Shown: positions 1-9,379 of the stretch, piece after piece
How positions within the stretch are numbered: position 1 is the stretch's first letter
How the letters are laid out: every line of letters starts with the position of its first letter
Assembly: GCF_002198735.1 (NCBI RefSeq)
Contig: NZ_MWLO01000148.1
Span: forward strand, 62,001 to 126,000
Length of the DNA stretch: 64,000 bases
Reading direction: 5' to 3'
Source: Ideonella sp. A 288
GTDB taxonomy: Bacteria; Pseudomonadota; Gammaproteobacteria; Burkholderiales; Burkholderiaceae_C
The notes under the pieces: model-generated
Databases searched by the model: none
The model's input: the letters and a program-made list of their open reading frames with translations, nothing else
Told to the model about the DNA's origin: nothing
Translations under genes and position numbers: made by a program

Positions 1-94
1 AGGTGGGGAAGTGCAGGTACTCGACGCGGCCTTCCTGCATCTCGAGCAGGCGGGCGAAGACGTTGAGCGGGAAGGAGAAGTCCTTGACGGTCAT
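1..94 (-). CDS. 5' fragment of an unidentified gene downstream of wzt
   Basis: Only the first 31 codons are inside the window; the gene continues past position 1. The fragment begins MTVKDFSFPLNVFARLLEM and shows no signal peptide or membrane segment. Its ATG overlaps the stop of the wzt-like gene as ATGA (positions 94-91), so it is translationally coupled to the glycan ABC exporter. Genes in this position often encode a methyltransferase or glycosyltransferase acting on the exported glycan, but the fragment is too short to identify. Confidence 0.6.
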   Translation of the reverse strand, partial: MTVKDFSFPLNVFARLLEMQEGRVEYLHFPT

Positions 95-1362
95 TCGGGG
101 GATCCGACTTGCCAGTGGTGCGGCAGGGCGACGACGCCCTGCTGCACGTCGTGCTGCACCACGTCGAGCGTGATCGCGTGCTCGGCGGCGGCGTAGAGGT
201 TGATGGCGCGGTCGCACAGCACGTAGGCCGACAGCGTGTAGCGGCCCTTGAGCAGCGGCAGCGCCGGGATGCACAGCGTGGCCTCGACGCGCCCGGCGGC
301 GTCGCGCGGCAGCGTGATGCCGTCGAGCCAGGTGCCGGCACTGCTGAGGGTGCGGCCGTCGGGGCCGTGCAGGGTGATGCCCAGCGTCGGGCAGGGGATG
401 GTGGGGTCGCTGCGGAAAGCAACACGCACGGTGAGCGCATCGCGCCGGCTGTGCAGCGGCGCGCCGTCGTCGGTCGGCGACAGCCGCTCGAAGCAGTCGA
501 TGGTGGCGGCGGCCGAGGCCAGCGGCGGGCGCCGCACCAGGGCCTCGTCGCCGCCGTCCGGGCCGCCGCCTGCGGTGCCGTCGGCCGCGATGCTGCCACC
601 GTCCGCCGCCCCGGCGCCGCGCGCGGCGGCGAGGAAGGCGTCGTAGGCCACCACGGCCTGCGAGGCCGGGCCATCGAAGCGCACGCGGCCGTCTTCCAGC
701 CAGATGGCGCGCGGGCACAAGGACTCCACCTGGAACATCGAGTGCGAGCAGAACAGCAGCGTGGCACCCCGTTCCTTCAGCGCCATGATGCGCTCGAAGG
801 ACTTGCGGGCGAACTCGCCGTCACCCACCGACAGCGCCTCGTCGATGACCAGGATGTCGGGCTCGACGCTGGTGGCCATCGAGAAGGCCAGGCGCACGAA
901 CATGCCGCTGGAATAGCTGCGCACCGGCTGGTCGATGTACTCGCCGATGCCGGCGAAATCGACGATGCCGGGCAGGCGACGCTCGATGTCGGCGGCGCTG
1001 ATGCCCAGCAACGGGCCGTTCAGGCGCACGTTCTCGCGCCCGGTGAGCTCGGGGTTGAAGCCGGCACCGAGTTCGAGCAGCGCCGCGATGCGGCCCTTGA
1101 CCCGGCGGGTGCCGCGGCTGGGCTGCAGCACGCCGCAGATCACCTGCAGCAGCGTGGACTTGCCCGCGCCGTTGCGGCCGATCACGCCGATGGCCTCGCC
1201 GCGGCGCACGCGCAGGTCCACACCATGCAGTGCGTGGTGCTGCGGGCCGTGGTCTTCGCCGCCGGCCAGTTGCTGCCACAGGCGGCGCCACGGACGGGAC
1301 TCGAGCGAGTAGCTCTTGTCCAGGCCGCACAGGTCGATCACCACGTCGTCGTCGCCGGCCAT
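91..1362 (-). CDS. wzt: Wzt-type polysaccharide/O-antigen ABC exporter, ATP-binding subunit
   Basis: This is the cytoplasmic ATPase of an ABC exporter for lipid-linked glycan (423 aa). The Walker A motif GRNGAGKS lies near residue 70, the signature is the SYSSGM variant typical of polysaccharide exporters, and Walker B is ILVIDEAL. After the nucleotide-binding domain comes a spacer rich in Ala, Gly and Asp, then a C-terminal beta-sandwich region (about residues 290-420) like the Wzt glycan-binding domain, which in this family selects the finished chain. The ATG at 1362 is 5 nt after the wzm stop; a GTG at 1371 overlapping that stop is an alternative start. It pairs with the permease upstream and is probably co-transcribed with the type I secretion genes. 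Confidence 0.88.
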   Translation of the reverse strand: MAGDDDVVIDLCGLDKSYSLESRPWRRLWQQLAGGEDHGPQHHALHGVDLRVRRGEAIGVIGRNGAGKSTLLQVICGVLQPSRGTRRVKGRIAALLELGAGFNPELTGRENVRLNGPLLGISAADIERRLPGIVDFAGIGEYIDQPVRSYSSGMFVRLAFSMATSVEPDILVIDEALSVGDGEFARKSFERIMALKERGATLLFCSHSMFQVESLCPRAIWLEDGRVRFDGPASQAVVAYDAFLAAARGAGAADGGSIAADGTAGGGPDGGDEALVRRPPLASAAATIDCFERLSPTDDGAPLHSRRDALTVRVAFRSDPTIPCPTLGITLHGPDGRTLSSAGTWLDGITLPRDAAGRVEATLCIPALPLLKGRYTLSAYVLCDRAINLYAAAEHAITLDVVQHDVQQGVVALPHHWQVGSPE

Positions 1363-1367
1363 CGTCG

Positions 1368-2150
1368 TCACACCAGGTCGGCAAAGCCCGGCCGCAGGCG
1401 GGCGAACAGCGCGCGCGCCACCACCAGGGCCAGCAGCGCCCCGCCCAGCGACCAGCCGGCGGATTCCCAGTCGAAGGGCTGGCCGAAGAAGGCCGTGCGA
1501 AACGCCTCGATCGGACCGGACAGCGGGTTGATGGCCAGCACGGCCTTCAGCACCGGCGGCGCGGCCGATTGCGGAAAGAACACCGGCGACAGGAACAGCA
1601 GCCCACTCATGGCCAGCGGCACCAGGTGCTGCAGGTCGCGCAGGTAGCAGCCCAGCGCGGACAGGCCCAGGGCCAGGGCCAGCATCAGCACCACCAGCCA
1701 CGGCACGGCCAGCAGCAGCCAGATGGCCGACGGGCCCAGGCCACCGCCCCAAACGGCCTGCAGCGCGCCCAGCACCAGCAACTGGATGGCCACATGCACG
1801 CCCACCTGCATCACCAGCGCCACGCACAGCAGTTCGAGCGGGAAGACGACCCGCTTGACCAGGTTGGCGTTGTCCTGCACCAGCCGCGTGGCCCGGGTGG
1901 CCACCTCGGCCACGGCCGAGAACACCACCAGGCCGGCAAAGACGCGCAGCGCGAAGTCGACGCCGTCGCCACCGGTGCCGGCCCAGCGCGCCTTGAACAC
2001 GCCCTGGAACACCGCGCTGTAGATGCCCACCATGGCCAGCGGCCCGGCCAGGGTCCACAGCACGCCGGCCACGCTGCCGCGGTAGCGCGCCATGACGTCG
2101 CGCTTGGCCAGCGGCCAGGCACGCGCCAGGTGGGCGGCGAAGGCGTGCAT
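1368..2150 (-). CDS. wzm: Wzm-type polysaccharide/O-antigen ABC exporter, permease subunit
   Basis: This is the inner-membrane permease of the glycan ABC exporter (260 aa), the usual length for the ABC-2 polysaccharide export family. It starts with an amphipathic stretch containing KRDVMARYRGS, characteristic of Wzm/KpsM-type permeases, followed by about six hydrophobic helices. Its partner is the Wzt-like ATPase immediately downstream. It begins 21 nt after the cyclophilin lipoprotein gene, so glycan export and protein secretion genes appear to form one transcription unit. An S-layer commonly anchors to O-polysaccharide, so this exporter could supply the anchor; that role is inferred. Confidence 0.87.
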   Translation of the reverse strand: MHAFAAHLARAWPLAKRDVMARYRGSVAGVLWTLAGPLAMVGIYSAVFQGVFKARWAGTGGDGVDFALRVFAGLVVFSAVAEVATRATRLVQDNANLVKRVVFPLELLCVALVMQVGVHVAIQLLVLGALQAVWGGGLGPSAIWLLLAVPWLVVLMLALALGLSALGCYLRDLQHLVPLAMSGLLFLSPVFFPQSAAPPVLKAVLAINPLSGPIEAFRTAFFGQPFDWESAGWSLGGALLALVVARALFARLRPGFADLV

Positions 2151-2171
2151 CGGTGCGGTGGCCCTCTGCGC

Positions 2172-3026
2172 TTACTTCGACTGCTGTGCCAGCGTGATCG
2201 TCACGTCCGACACCGGCAGCTTGGGGAACCCGCCGCTGGCGGCGGTCTCGACCTTGCCGATTTCATCGACGATGTCCATGCCCGCGACCACCTTGCCGAA
2301 GACAGCCCGTCCGGGCTGCGCGTCGCTCACACGGTCGAACTGCGGGTTGTCGGCCAGGTTGATGTAGAACTGCGAGGTGGAGGTGTCGCTGGCATCGCCG
2401 CGCGCGACGCCGATGGTGGCGCGCAGGTTCTTCAGGCCGTTGGCCGATTCGACCGCGATCGGGCTGAACAGTTCGACCTTGGCCGCCGGTCCGGCGGTGT
2501 AGCCGCCGCCCTCCACCCGCGAGCCCGCCTCGACGCGGTGGAAGATGGTGTTGGCGTAGAAGCCGGCGGCGACGTAGTCGATGAAGTTCTTGGTCGAGAT
2601 AGGCGCCGCCACCGGGTCGAGTTCGAGTGTGAAGGTGCCGCTGCGATCGCCCTGCTTCACGGCGACGAGCACCTGCGGCAAGGGCACGGTCAGCCGCATC
2701 GAGGCCAGCTCGGTGCCACTGGCGTCGTGGATGCGCGGGACCAGCAGCCCGGTGCCTTCGACCTTGCAGGTGAACTGCGCCAGCAGGTCGGTGCCGTTGG
2801 CGGCCTTGGTGACCGCGCCGCAGGGGCCTTCGACGGTCATCGTGAGCCCGCCCACGAGCAGCCCGGCCCCGTTGACGGTCACGGTCAGCGTTCGGCTGTA
2901 GGCCACGCCGGTGGCCGAGACGTTGGTCACCGCCGCGCTGCCGCCGCCGCCCCCGCCGCCGCAGGCGGTCAGGGCCATGGCCAGGGTGGCCGCGGCGGGC
3001 CACAACGGTCTGTTCGACATGAGCAT
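2172..3026 (-). CDS. Cyclophilin-type peptidyl-prolyl isomerase, predicted lipoprotein
   Basis: A cis-trans prolyl isomerase of the cyclophilin family (284 aa). The N-terminus has a short hydrophobic signal ending in the lipobox LTAC followed by a glycine run, so the mature protein is probably lipid-anchored in the periplasm. An unassigned beta-rich segment (about residues 30-125) precedes the cyclophilin domain, which shows the hallmarks KNFIDYV, FHRV, EGGGYT and TSQFYINLADN. It lies between the TolC-like gene and wzm. An extracytoplasmic foldase inside a secretion operon suggests help with assembly of the outer-membrane channel or exported partner (inference). ATG at 3026 is chosen; an in-frame GTG at 3038 overlapping the upstream stop is possible. 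Confidence 0.88.
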   Translation of the reverse strand: MLMSNRPLWPAAATLAMALTACGGGGGGGSAAVTNVSATGVAYSRTLTVTVNGAGLLVGGLTMTVEGPCGAVTKAANGTDLLAQFTCKVEGTGLLVPRIHDASGTELASMRLTVPLPQVLVAVKQGDRSGTFTLELDPVAAPISTKNFIDYVAAGFYANTIFHRVEAGSRVEGGGYTAGPAAKVELFSPIAVESANGLKNLRATIGVARGDASDTSTSQFYINLADNPQFDRVSDAQPGRAVFGKVVAGMDIVDEIGKVETAASGGFPKLPVSDVTITLAQQSK

Positions 3027-3034
3027 CTTCACTT

Positions 3035-4456
3035 TCACGGTTGCTTGGGCGCGTCGGCCGTGCCTGCCACCGCCACCAGAGACTGGTCGAGGTCGGCGGC
3101 CGCGTCGGCCATCGGCACGCCGGCCTGCACCATCAGGCGCATGCGCGAGATCAGGTAGTCGATGCGGGCCTGCGCCAGATCGCGCTGCACGACGTAGAGC
3201 TGGGCCTGCGCATCGGCCAGCTCGGTCATCGTGCCCACGCCGGCCTCGAGGGCACGGCGCGAGCCCTCGAGCGCCAGCGCTGCCGAGGCCACGGCCTGGC
3301 GGTGGGCGGCGATCTTCTTGGCGCCGTTGGCGGTGGCCTGGTAGTGGCGTTGCACCTCGAGCTCGACGTTCTCGCGCTCGGCGCGGATCTCTTCCTCGGC
3401 CCGGGCCTGCGAGGCCAGGGCCTGCTTGATGCTGGCCTCGACGCCACCGCCGTTGTACAGCGGCACGTTGAGCTGCACGCCCACCGTGCGCAGCGTGGCC
3501 GACTGGCCCAGGCTGGACAGCGATTCGTTCTCGCTGCGCGCCATGCTGGCGATCAGGTCGAGCCGCGGGTAGTGCCCGGCCGTCTGCCGCTGCACGGCCA
3601 TGCGCGCCACGGTCAGGGCTTGCTCGCGCGCGCGCAAGGTGGGGCTCTGGCGCAGCGCCAGGTCGAGCCAGGCCACCATGCCTTCGGGGATCAGCGAGGT
3701 CGGGGTGTAGTCGGGCGGCACCTGGCGCAGCGGCGGCGTGGGAAGCCCGGTGACTCGGCGCAGCGCACGGCGCGCCAGCTCGACCTGGTCCTGGGCATCG
3801 ATCTGGCGGGCGCGGGTGAGATCGAGCGCAGCCCGGCCCTGCGCCACGTTGACGCGCGTGCCCTCGCCGCGCTCCAGCCGACGTTCGGCCTGCTGCAACT
3901 GGACGATCAGCGCCTGCTCCTGCGCATCGACCAGGCGCTTGCCCTCCTCGGCCAGCAGCGCCTGGAGGTAGGCCACGGCCAGGCGGTCGACAAGGTCCAG
4001 GCCCTGGCCCCGGTAGACCGACTCGGCCACTTCGGACTGCGCCTGCGCCTGCTGGTAGACGCTGGACGCCTCGCGGTTGAACAGCGGCATGCGCAGCGTC
4101 ACGCTGGTCTGCGGCGCGTCGTAGTCGACGCGCAGCCGCACGTCCTGGTTGGAGCCGTTGGCGATGCGGCGCGTGCCCAGCACGCTGGATTCGGACACGT
4201 TGAGGTTCACCGTGGGCAGCAGCGCCGCCCGGGCCACGGGCACGCCTTGCCGTGCGGCCGTGAGCTCGTGGTTGGCCGCGCGGTAGCGCGCATCGTGGCC
4301 CCGCGCGGCCTCGTAGGCCTCGGCGAAGCTCATGGCCTGGGCACCGCTCGACAGTGCCATCAGGGCCAGCCACACCAGCCGGCGCGGCACCTTGCAGGGC
4401 GAGCCCGCCGCGCGCGCGGCGCGTCGGCCCGATCGATCGATCACGGACATCCTCAT
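3035..4456 (-). CDS. TolC-family outer-membrane channel of the type I secretion system
   Basis: The outer-membrane efflux channel (473 aa) that would complete a type I secretion apparatus with the two ABC exporters and the HlyD adaptor. A long basic N-region leads to a signal peptide with likely cleavage after SSGAQA. The mature protein has two repeats of long alpha-helical coiled-coil stretches typical of TolC/AprF, e.g. LPTVNLNVSES and YPRLDLIASMARSENES at equivalent positions. ATG 4456 overlaps the HlyD stop as ATGA, indicating coupling. The C-terminal 20 residues are acidic and Ala-rich. Confidence 0.92.
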   Translation of the reverse strand: MRMSVIDRSGRRAARAAGSPCKVPRRLVWLALMALSSGAQAMSFAEAYEAARGHDARYRAANHELTAARQGVPVARAALLPTVNLNVSESSVLGTRRIANGSNQDVRLRVDYDAPQTSVTLRMPLFNREASSVYQQAQAQSEVAESVYRGQGLDLVDRLAVAYLQALLAEEGKRLVDAQEQALIVQLQQAERRLERGEGTRVNVAQGRAALDLTRARQIDAQDQVELARRALRRVTGLPTPPLRQVPPDYTPTSLIPEGMVAWLDLALRQSPTLRAREQALTVARMAVQRQTAGHYPRLDLIASMARSENESLSSLGQSATLRTVGVQLNVPLYNGGGVEASIKQALASQARAEEEIRAERENVELEVQRHYQATANGAKKIAAHRQAVASAALALEGSRRALEAGVGTMTELADAQAQLYVVQRDLAQARIDYLISRMRLMVQAGVPMADAAADLDQSLVAVAGTADAPKQP

Positions 4457-5823
4457 TCCTCGGTCATCGAAGCCGACAGGCGCTTGAGCAGCGGGTGCAG
4501 CAGGTAAGTCAGCATCGAGCGTTCGCCGGTCTTGATCAGCACCTCGCCCGTCATGCCGGGTTGCACAACGCGGTCGCCGAGCGCCTTCAGGCCCTCCGGC
4601 GTCAGCACCACGCGGGCCAGGTAGAAGCTCTGCACCATGCCGGCCACGCTCTCGGACACCGCATCGCCCGACAGCGACACCAGCTTGCCGTGCACCACCA
4701 GTTGCGGCGAATTGGAGAAGGCCGAGAAACGCACCTCGACGGCATCGCCCACCTTGACGCGGTCGATCACGTGCGGCGGGATCTTGACGTCGAGCAGCAT
4801 CGATTCGCCGCGCGGCAGGATGTCCATCAGGTGCTGGCCCGGCTGCACCACGCCGCCGACGCCGCTGACCTGCAGGCCGATCACCTGGCCGGCCACCGGC
4901 GACTTGATCTGCATGCGGCCGAACTCGGCCGTGACGGCCGCGAGCCGCTCCTGGTTGGCCTGCACCTCGCGGCGCACGTCGGCGAGCTGGGTGCTGATCT
5001 CCTTGAGGTACTCCTGCTGGCGCTGGGCCAGGCGCAGGCGCGCCTCGGCGGCCGAGCTTTGCACGCGCAGCACGTTGGCCTCGAGGTCGGCGATGGTCGT
5101 CTGCAGTTCGGCCTGTTGCTGTTCGAGCTGCAGCGCCTGGTTGCGCGGGGCGAAGCCGTCGGCGGCCAGCGACTTGACGCCCGCCACCTGGCGCGCCTGC
5201 AGCGCCTGCTGCGCTCGACGGCCGTCGATCATCTGCTTCAGGCCCGCGACCTGCCCTTCCAGGCCGACGATGCTTTGCTGCGCGGCCGCGATGTCCGCCG
5301 CCTGGGCCGCCTTCCGCGACGCGAACAGCTGCTGCTGCACGGCCATGTGCTGTGCGGCATAGGGCTCGGTCGATTGCGTCAGGTCCGGGTGGAAGGTGAT
5401 GCTCGCGGCCCGGCTGGCCTCGGCGATCAGGCGGCTCTCGGTGGCACGCTGGCCGAGGTAGTTCTGGCGGATCGATTCCTGCGCGGCGCGGGCGGTGCCA
5501 TCGTCCAGCACCAGCAGCACGTCGCCCGGCTTGACCTCGGCGCCTTCCTTGACGACCACCTGCTGGATGATGCCGCCCTGCACGTGCTGGATGGTCTTGC
5601 GCCGGTTCTCGACCGACACCACTGCGCCGGCCGACACGCCTTCGTCCAGGGGCGCCCAGGCGGCCCACGCGAGGAACAGTCCGAAGCCCACGATGAGCAC
5701 CCAGAACCCGAGCCGGATGGGACCTCGGGTGTCGGCGGTCTGGCCGGCGTCGTCGACGTCGGTGATGTCGCCGGGTGCGCCCGGTGTGGGCGAGCCGCCG
5801 GTGGAGTTGGTCAGTGCGTTCAT
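4453..5823 (-). CDS. HlyD-family membrane-fusion (adaptor) protein of type I secretion
   Basis: The periplasmic adaptor (456 aa) linking the ABC exporter to the TolC channel. One transmembrane helix lies near residues 37-60 after a cytoplasmic N-tail. A lipoyl-like half follows (VVVKEGAEVKPGDVLLVLDD), then about 200 residues of Gln/Ala-rich coiled coil, and the second lipoyl half with the beta-barrel (IKSPVAGQVIGLQVS). The C-terminus carries the HlyD/PrtE signature GMTGEVLIKTGERSMLTYLL. It overlaps its neighbours by ATGA on both sides. Confidence 0.94.
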   Translation of the reverse strand: MNALTNSTGGSPTPGAPGDITDVDDAGQTADTRGPIRLGFWVLIVGFGLFLAWAAWAPLDEGVSAGAVVSVENRRKTIQHVQGGIIQQVVVKEGAEVKPGDVLLVLDDGTARAAQESIRQNYLGQRATESRLIAEASRAASITFHPDLTQSTEPYAAQHMAVQQQLFASRKAAQAADIAAAQQSIVGLEGQVAGLKQMIDGRRAQQALQARQVAGVKSLAADGFAPRNQALQLEQQQAELQTTIADLEANVLRVQSSAAEARLRLAQRQQEYLKEISTQLADVRREVQANQERLAAVTAEFGRMQIKSPVAGQVIGLQVSGVGGVVQPGQHLMDILPRGESMLLDVKIPPHVIDRVKVGDAVEVRFSAFSNSPQLVVHGKLVSLSGDAVSESVAGMVQSFYLARVVLTPEGLKALGDRVVQPGMTGEVLIKTGERSMLTYLLHPLLKRLSASMTEE

Positions 5824-7598
5824 GTGTTGGGCGTCCCAGGCTGAGCGGTGGGTGCGGGTCGCACCACCACGGGAAGTAGCTTGTCGATGCGGCCGGCGTC
5901 GAGCACGAGCAGGCGGTCGGCCACGGCGATCAGGTGCTGCTGGTGCACGATCATGAAGACGGTGGCACCGCGGGTCTTGAGCTCACGGACGGTGCGGGCC
6001 AGCGCGGCCTCGCCGGCGTCGTCGAGGTTGGCGTTGGGTTCGTCGAGCACCACGATGGTGGGCGCGCCGACGATGGCGCGGGCCAGGCCGATGCGCTGGC
6101 GCTGGCCACCCGACAGCAGGCTGCCGGCCTCTCCGATGGGCGTGTCGTAGCCCTTGGGCAGGCGCAGGATCATGTCGTGGATGCCGGTGCGCGTGGCCGC
6201 CTCGATGATCTGCTCGGGGTCTGCGGCGCTGAAGCGCGCGATGTTCTCGGCGATGGTGCCGTCGAACAACTCGATGTCCTGCGGCAGGTAGCCGAGGTAG
6301 GGCCCGAGGGCCTCACGCGACCACGACTGGACGGGATGGCCGTCGATCAGCACCTGGCCCTCGGTGTCGGGCCAGATGCCCAGCAGGCAGCGCGCCAGGG
6401 TGGACTTCCCGGCGCCGGACGGGCCCATGATGGCCACCACCTCGCCGGCCTTGAAGTCGGCGTCCAGGCCTTGCAGGATGGGGCTGGCGCGCCCAGGCGC
6501 CGTGGCCACGAGGCCGCGCAGGCTGACCTGCCCATGCACTGTGCCGCTGCGCAGCGCGGCATCGGGTGCGGGCTGCGACTGCAGCAGCGTGTCCAGGCGC
6601 CCGAAGGCCTGGCGGGCCTCGACGAACTGGCTCCAGATCTGCACGATGATGCCGATCGGTCTCAGGGCATTGCCCATCAGCGCGTTGCTGGCGACCATGG
6701 CGCCTGCGCTGATCTTGCCGTCGATGGCGAGCAGCGCGCCGAGCGCCAGCATCATGCCCTGCTGTGTGTACTGCACCCACTTGGCGAGGGCCTGGATGCG
6801 CCGCGTGGCTTCCTGCGCCTGCGCGTGGCTGGCCATCTGCTTGTCGTGCAATGCCAGCCACTGGTAGCGCAGGTTGCCCTGCATGCCCATCGCCTCCACC
6901 GTTTCGGCGTTGCGCAGCTTGGCCTGCAGGTACTGACCCGACTCGAGCGCCAGCTCCTGCGTCGCCTTGAGCCGGCGCGACGTGTAGCGGTGCGCTCCCA
7001 GCGCCATCGCGCCCTGCACCACGCTGAACACGATCGACGCCCAGCCCAGCCAGGGGTGCATCAAGAAGAGCGCGGCGATGTAGACCACGGTCCACGGGGT
7101 GTCGACCACCGCGAAGACGCCGTTGCCGGTGAGGAAGGTGCGCAGGAAGTTCAGGTCGGTGAGCGGCTGCTGCGAATTGCGCCGCGTGGCCGACAACTGC
7201 GCCAGGTAGGTGGCCGAGAAGACCGGGCGGTTCAAGGCCTCGTCGAACCGCCCCCCCGAGCGCACCAGCAGGCGCGAGCGCACCCATTCCGCAAAGCCCT
7301 GCACGAGATAGAAGAACACCATCAGCCCGGTGAGGGCCAACAGCGTGAGCGTGTTGCCGCTGAGCATGACGCGGTCGAACACTTGCAGCATGTACAGCGT
7401 GGGCGTGAGCTGCAGCAGGTTGACGAACATGCTGAACACGCACACCCAGGCGAACTCGCGGCGGAAGGTCCACAGCACGCGGCCGAGCTCGCTGCGCTCG
7501 AACAGGCTGCGGCGGGGGCCGGGCGTCGACGCGGCGGCCGGCGAACCGGTCGGCCGGGCGACCGTGGTGCTGGGCGTGTGGGCGGGCGTGGCGCTCAT
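5820..7598 (-). CDS. Type I secretion ABC exporter (PrtD-like), second of a tandem pair
   Basis: A fused membrane/ATPase exporter (592 aa) of the PrtD/AprD type, without an N-terminal C39 peptidase or C39-like domain. The membrane domain (about residues 50-330) precedes the nucleotide-binding domain, which has an intact Walker A GPSGAGKST near residue 390, signature LSGGQRQR near 496, Walker B VVLDEP with the catalytic Glu, and an H-loop His in IVHQQH. ATG 7598 has a strong GAGGAGGTG ribosome site and overlaps the preceding exporter stop by ATGA. Both tandem ATPases look catalytically complete, so they could form a heterodimer or two separate homodimeric pumps. Confidence 0.92.
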   Translation of the reverse strand: MSATPAHTPSTTVARPTGSPAAASTPGPRRSLFERSELGRVLWTFRREFAWVCVFSMFVNLLQLTPTLYMLQVFDRVMLSGNTLTLLALTGLMVFFYLVQGFAEWVRSRLLVRSGGRFDEALNRPVFSATYLAQLSATRRNSQQPLTDLNFLRTFLTGNGVFAVVDTPWTVVYIAALFLMHPWLGWASIVFSVVQGAMALGAHRYTSRRLKATQELALESGQYLQAKLRNAETVEAMGMQGNLRYQWLALHDKQMASHAQAQEATRRIQALAKWVQYTQQGMMLALGALLAIDGKISAGAMVASNALMGNALRPIGIIVQIWSQFVEARQAFGRLDTLLQSQPAPDAALRSGTVHGQVSLRGLVATAPGRASPILQGLDADFKAGEVVAIMGPSGAGKSTLARCLLGIWPDTEGQVLIDGHPVQSWSREALGPYLGYLPQDIELFDGTIAENIARFSAADPEQIIEAATRTGIHDMILRLPKGYDTPIGEAGSLLSGGQRQRIGLARAIVGAPTIVVLDEPNANLDDAGEAALARTVRELKTRGATVFMIVHQQHLIAVADRLLVLDAGRIDKLLPVVVRPAPTAQPGTPNT

Positions 7599-9379
7599 GC
7601 GGCACCTCCTCGGGGAGCAGGCGCTGTGAACGCGGGTTTGGGCAGTTGCACGGTGCGCCCGCGCGCCTTTTCGTTGGCTTCCTTCATCGCGGCCAGCACG
7701 TCGTCGCGCGGCCCGAAGGCGCCGACGGTGCCGTCGGTGAGCAGCAGCAGCTTGTCGGCCGCCGGCAGCACGCTGGAGCGGTGGGTGATCGCAATGAGCG
7801 TGGTGCCACGCGACTTGAGCCGTTGCATCAGGTCGAGCAGCGCCTTGTCGCCGGCCTCGTCGAGGCTGGAATTGGGTTCGTCCAGCACCACCAGCCGCGG
7901 CTGGCCGTAGATGGCGCGGGCCAGGCCGATGCGCTGGCGCTGGCCACCCGACAGCACTGCGCCCTCGTCGCCGATGGCGGTTTCGAAGCCTTGGGGCAGC
8001 TGCTCGATCATCGCCGTGATGCCCACCTCGTCGGCGGCCTGGCGCACCAGGGCCATGTCGACCTTGCCGAAGCGGGCGATGTTCTCGGCAATGGTGCCGT
8101 CGAACAGCTCCACGCCCTGCGGCAGGTAGCCGATGTGCGGGCCCAGCTGCGACTTGTGCCAGGCGTAGACGTCGGCGCCGTCGAGCCGCACCTTGCCGCC
8201 CTGGGCCGGCCACACGCCGATGAGCACGCGGGCCAGCGTGGACTTGCCGGCGGCCGACGGCCCGATGACCATCAGCGCCTCGCCCGGCGCCACCTGGAAA
8301 CTCACGCCCTTGAGCACCGGCGCCTGGCTGGCGGGCGGGCTGACATAGACGGCCTCGACCGTGAGCACGCCCTTGGGTGCCGGCAGTTCCATGCCCGGCT
8401 CACGCTGGGGCACGTGGGTCAGCAGTGCCGACACCCGCGCGTAGGCACTGCGCACGCTGGCGATCTGCCGCCATTGGCCCACCAGTTGCGCCAAGGGGGC
8501 GAGCACGCGCCCGCCGAGGATCGACGCGACGATCACCATGCCGCCGCCACCCAGCAGGTTGTTGCCCAGCATCAGCCAGGTGGCGAGGCCGAGCAGCAGC
8601 GAACCCTGCATGTTCTGGATCATCTTGGCCGCCGCCGAGGCCACGCTGGCCTGGTCGGAGGCCTGCGACAGCCGCTGCAGGAAGCGCCTCTGGCTGGCCA
8701 TCCAGCGCTGGTACATGGCGCCTTCCATGCCCATCGACTCGATCACCTGGGCATTGCGCAAGGTGCCGGTGGCGCGGTTCTGGGCCTCGATGGACGCCTG
8801 CATGGCCTCGCCATAGGGCGGCGACGTGCGGCGCTCCTGGACCAGGCCCAGGCCAGCCTGCAGCAGCGCCCCCAATGCGGCCATCAGTCCGAGCCAGGGG
8901 CTCATCAGGTAGAGCAGCACCAGGCACAACAGCGAGGCCGGCACGTCCATCGCACCGGTGACCGCCGGCGACGGGATGAAGTCGCACACGGCCCGCACGT
9001 CGGACAGGGCCTGCGTGGTGCCCCCGGGCTGCTTGCGCAGGTTGGCCTCGAAGCAGGCGTCGAAGACCCGGGGCGTGAGTTGCCGATCGACGGACTGCGC
9101 GGCGCGGAACAGGATGCGCGAGCGTGCGATCTCGAGCAGCTCGAGAACGACGTACACGCCCACCGCCGCCACCGACAGCCAGACCAGCGTCATGACGTTG
9201 CGGCTGTTGAGCACGCGCCCGTAGACCTCGAACATGTACCAGGACGGCACCAGCATCAGCGCGCCGATGACCACGCTCAATCGAAGGGCCTGCATGAAGA
9301 GCGCGCGTTGGCCCAGGATCAGGGCCTTCACCTCGGTGCCCGGGGCCTGTGGCGGCCTTGTGGAGGATGCTTTTTTCAT
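7595..9379 (-). CDS. Type I secretion ABC exporter (PrtD-like), first of a tandem pair
   Basis: A 594-aa inner-membrane exporter with fused ATPase. Hydrophobic segments occur near residues 33-53, 62-85, 143-180 and 250-290. The ATPase domain shows GPSAAGKST near 372, LSGGQRQR near 476, VVLDEPN near 498, and an H-loop His in ITHRSS. It has no C39 domain, as in exporters of Ca-binding RTX proteins and S-layer proteins such as Caulobacter RsaD. Its ATG overlaps the stop of the TnpB-like gene (ATGA), so its translation is probably coupled to that gene. The likely substrate is the large RTX/S-layer-like protein encoded just upstream (inference from proximity and family). Confidence 0.92.
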   Translation of the reverse strand: MKKASSTRPPQAPGTEVKALILGQRALFMQALRLSVVIGALMLVPSWYMFEVYGRVLNSRNVMTLVWLSVAAVGVYVVLELLEIARSRILFRAAQSVDRQLTPRVFDACFEANLRKQPGGTTQALSDVRAVCDFIPSPAVTGAMDVPASLLCLVLLYLMSPWLGLMAALGALLQAGLGLVQERRTSPPYGEAMQASIEAQNRATGTLRNAQVIESMGMEGAMYQRWMASQRRFLQRLSQASDQASVASAAAKMIQNMQGSLLLGLATWLMLGNNLLGGGGMVIVASILGGRVLAPLAQLVGQWRQIASVRSAYARVSALLTHVPQREPGMELPAPKGVLTVEAVYVSPPASQAPVLKGVSFQVAPGEALMVIGPSAAGKSTLARVLIGVWPAQGGKVRLDGADVYAWHKSQLGPHIGYLPQGVELFDGTIAENIARFGKVDMALVRQAADEVGITAMIEQLPQGFETAIGDEGAVLSGGQRQRIGLARAIYGQPRLVVLDEPNSSLDEAGDKALLDLMQRLKSRGTTLIAITHRSSVLPAADKLLLLTDGTVGAFGPRDDVLAAMKEANEKARGRTVQLPKPAFTAPAPRGGAA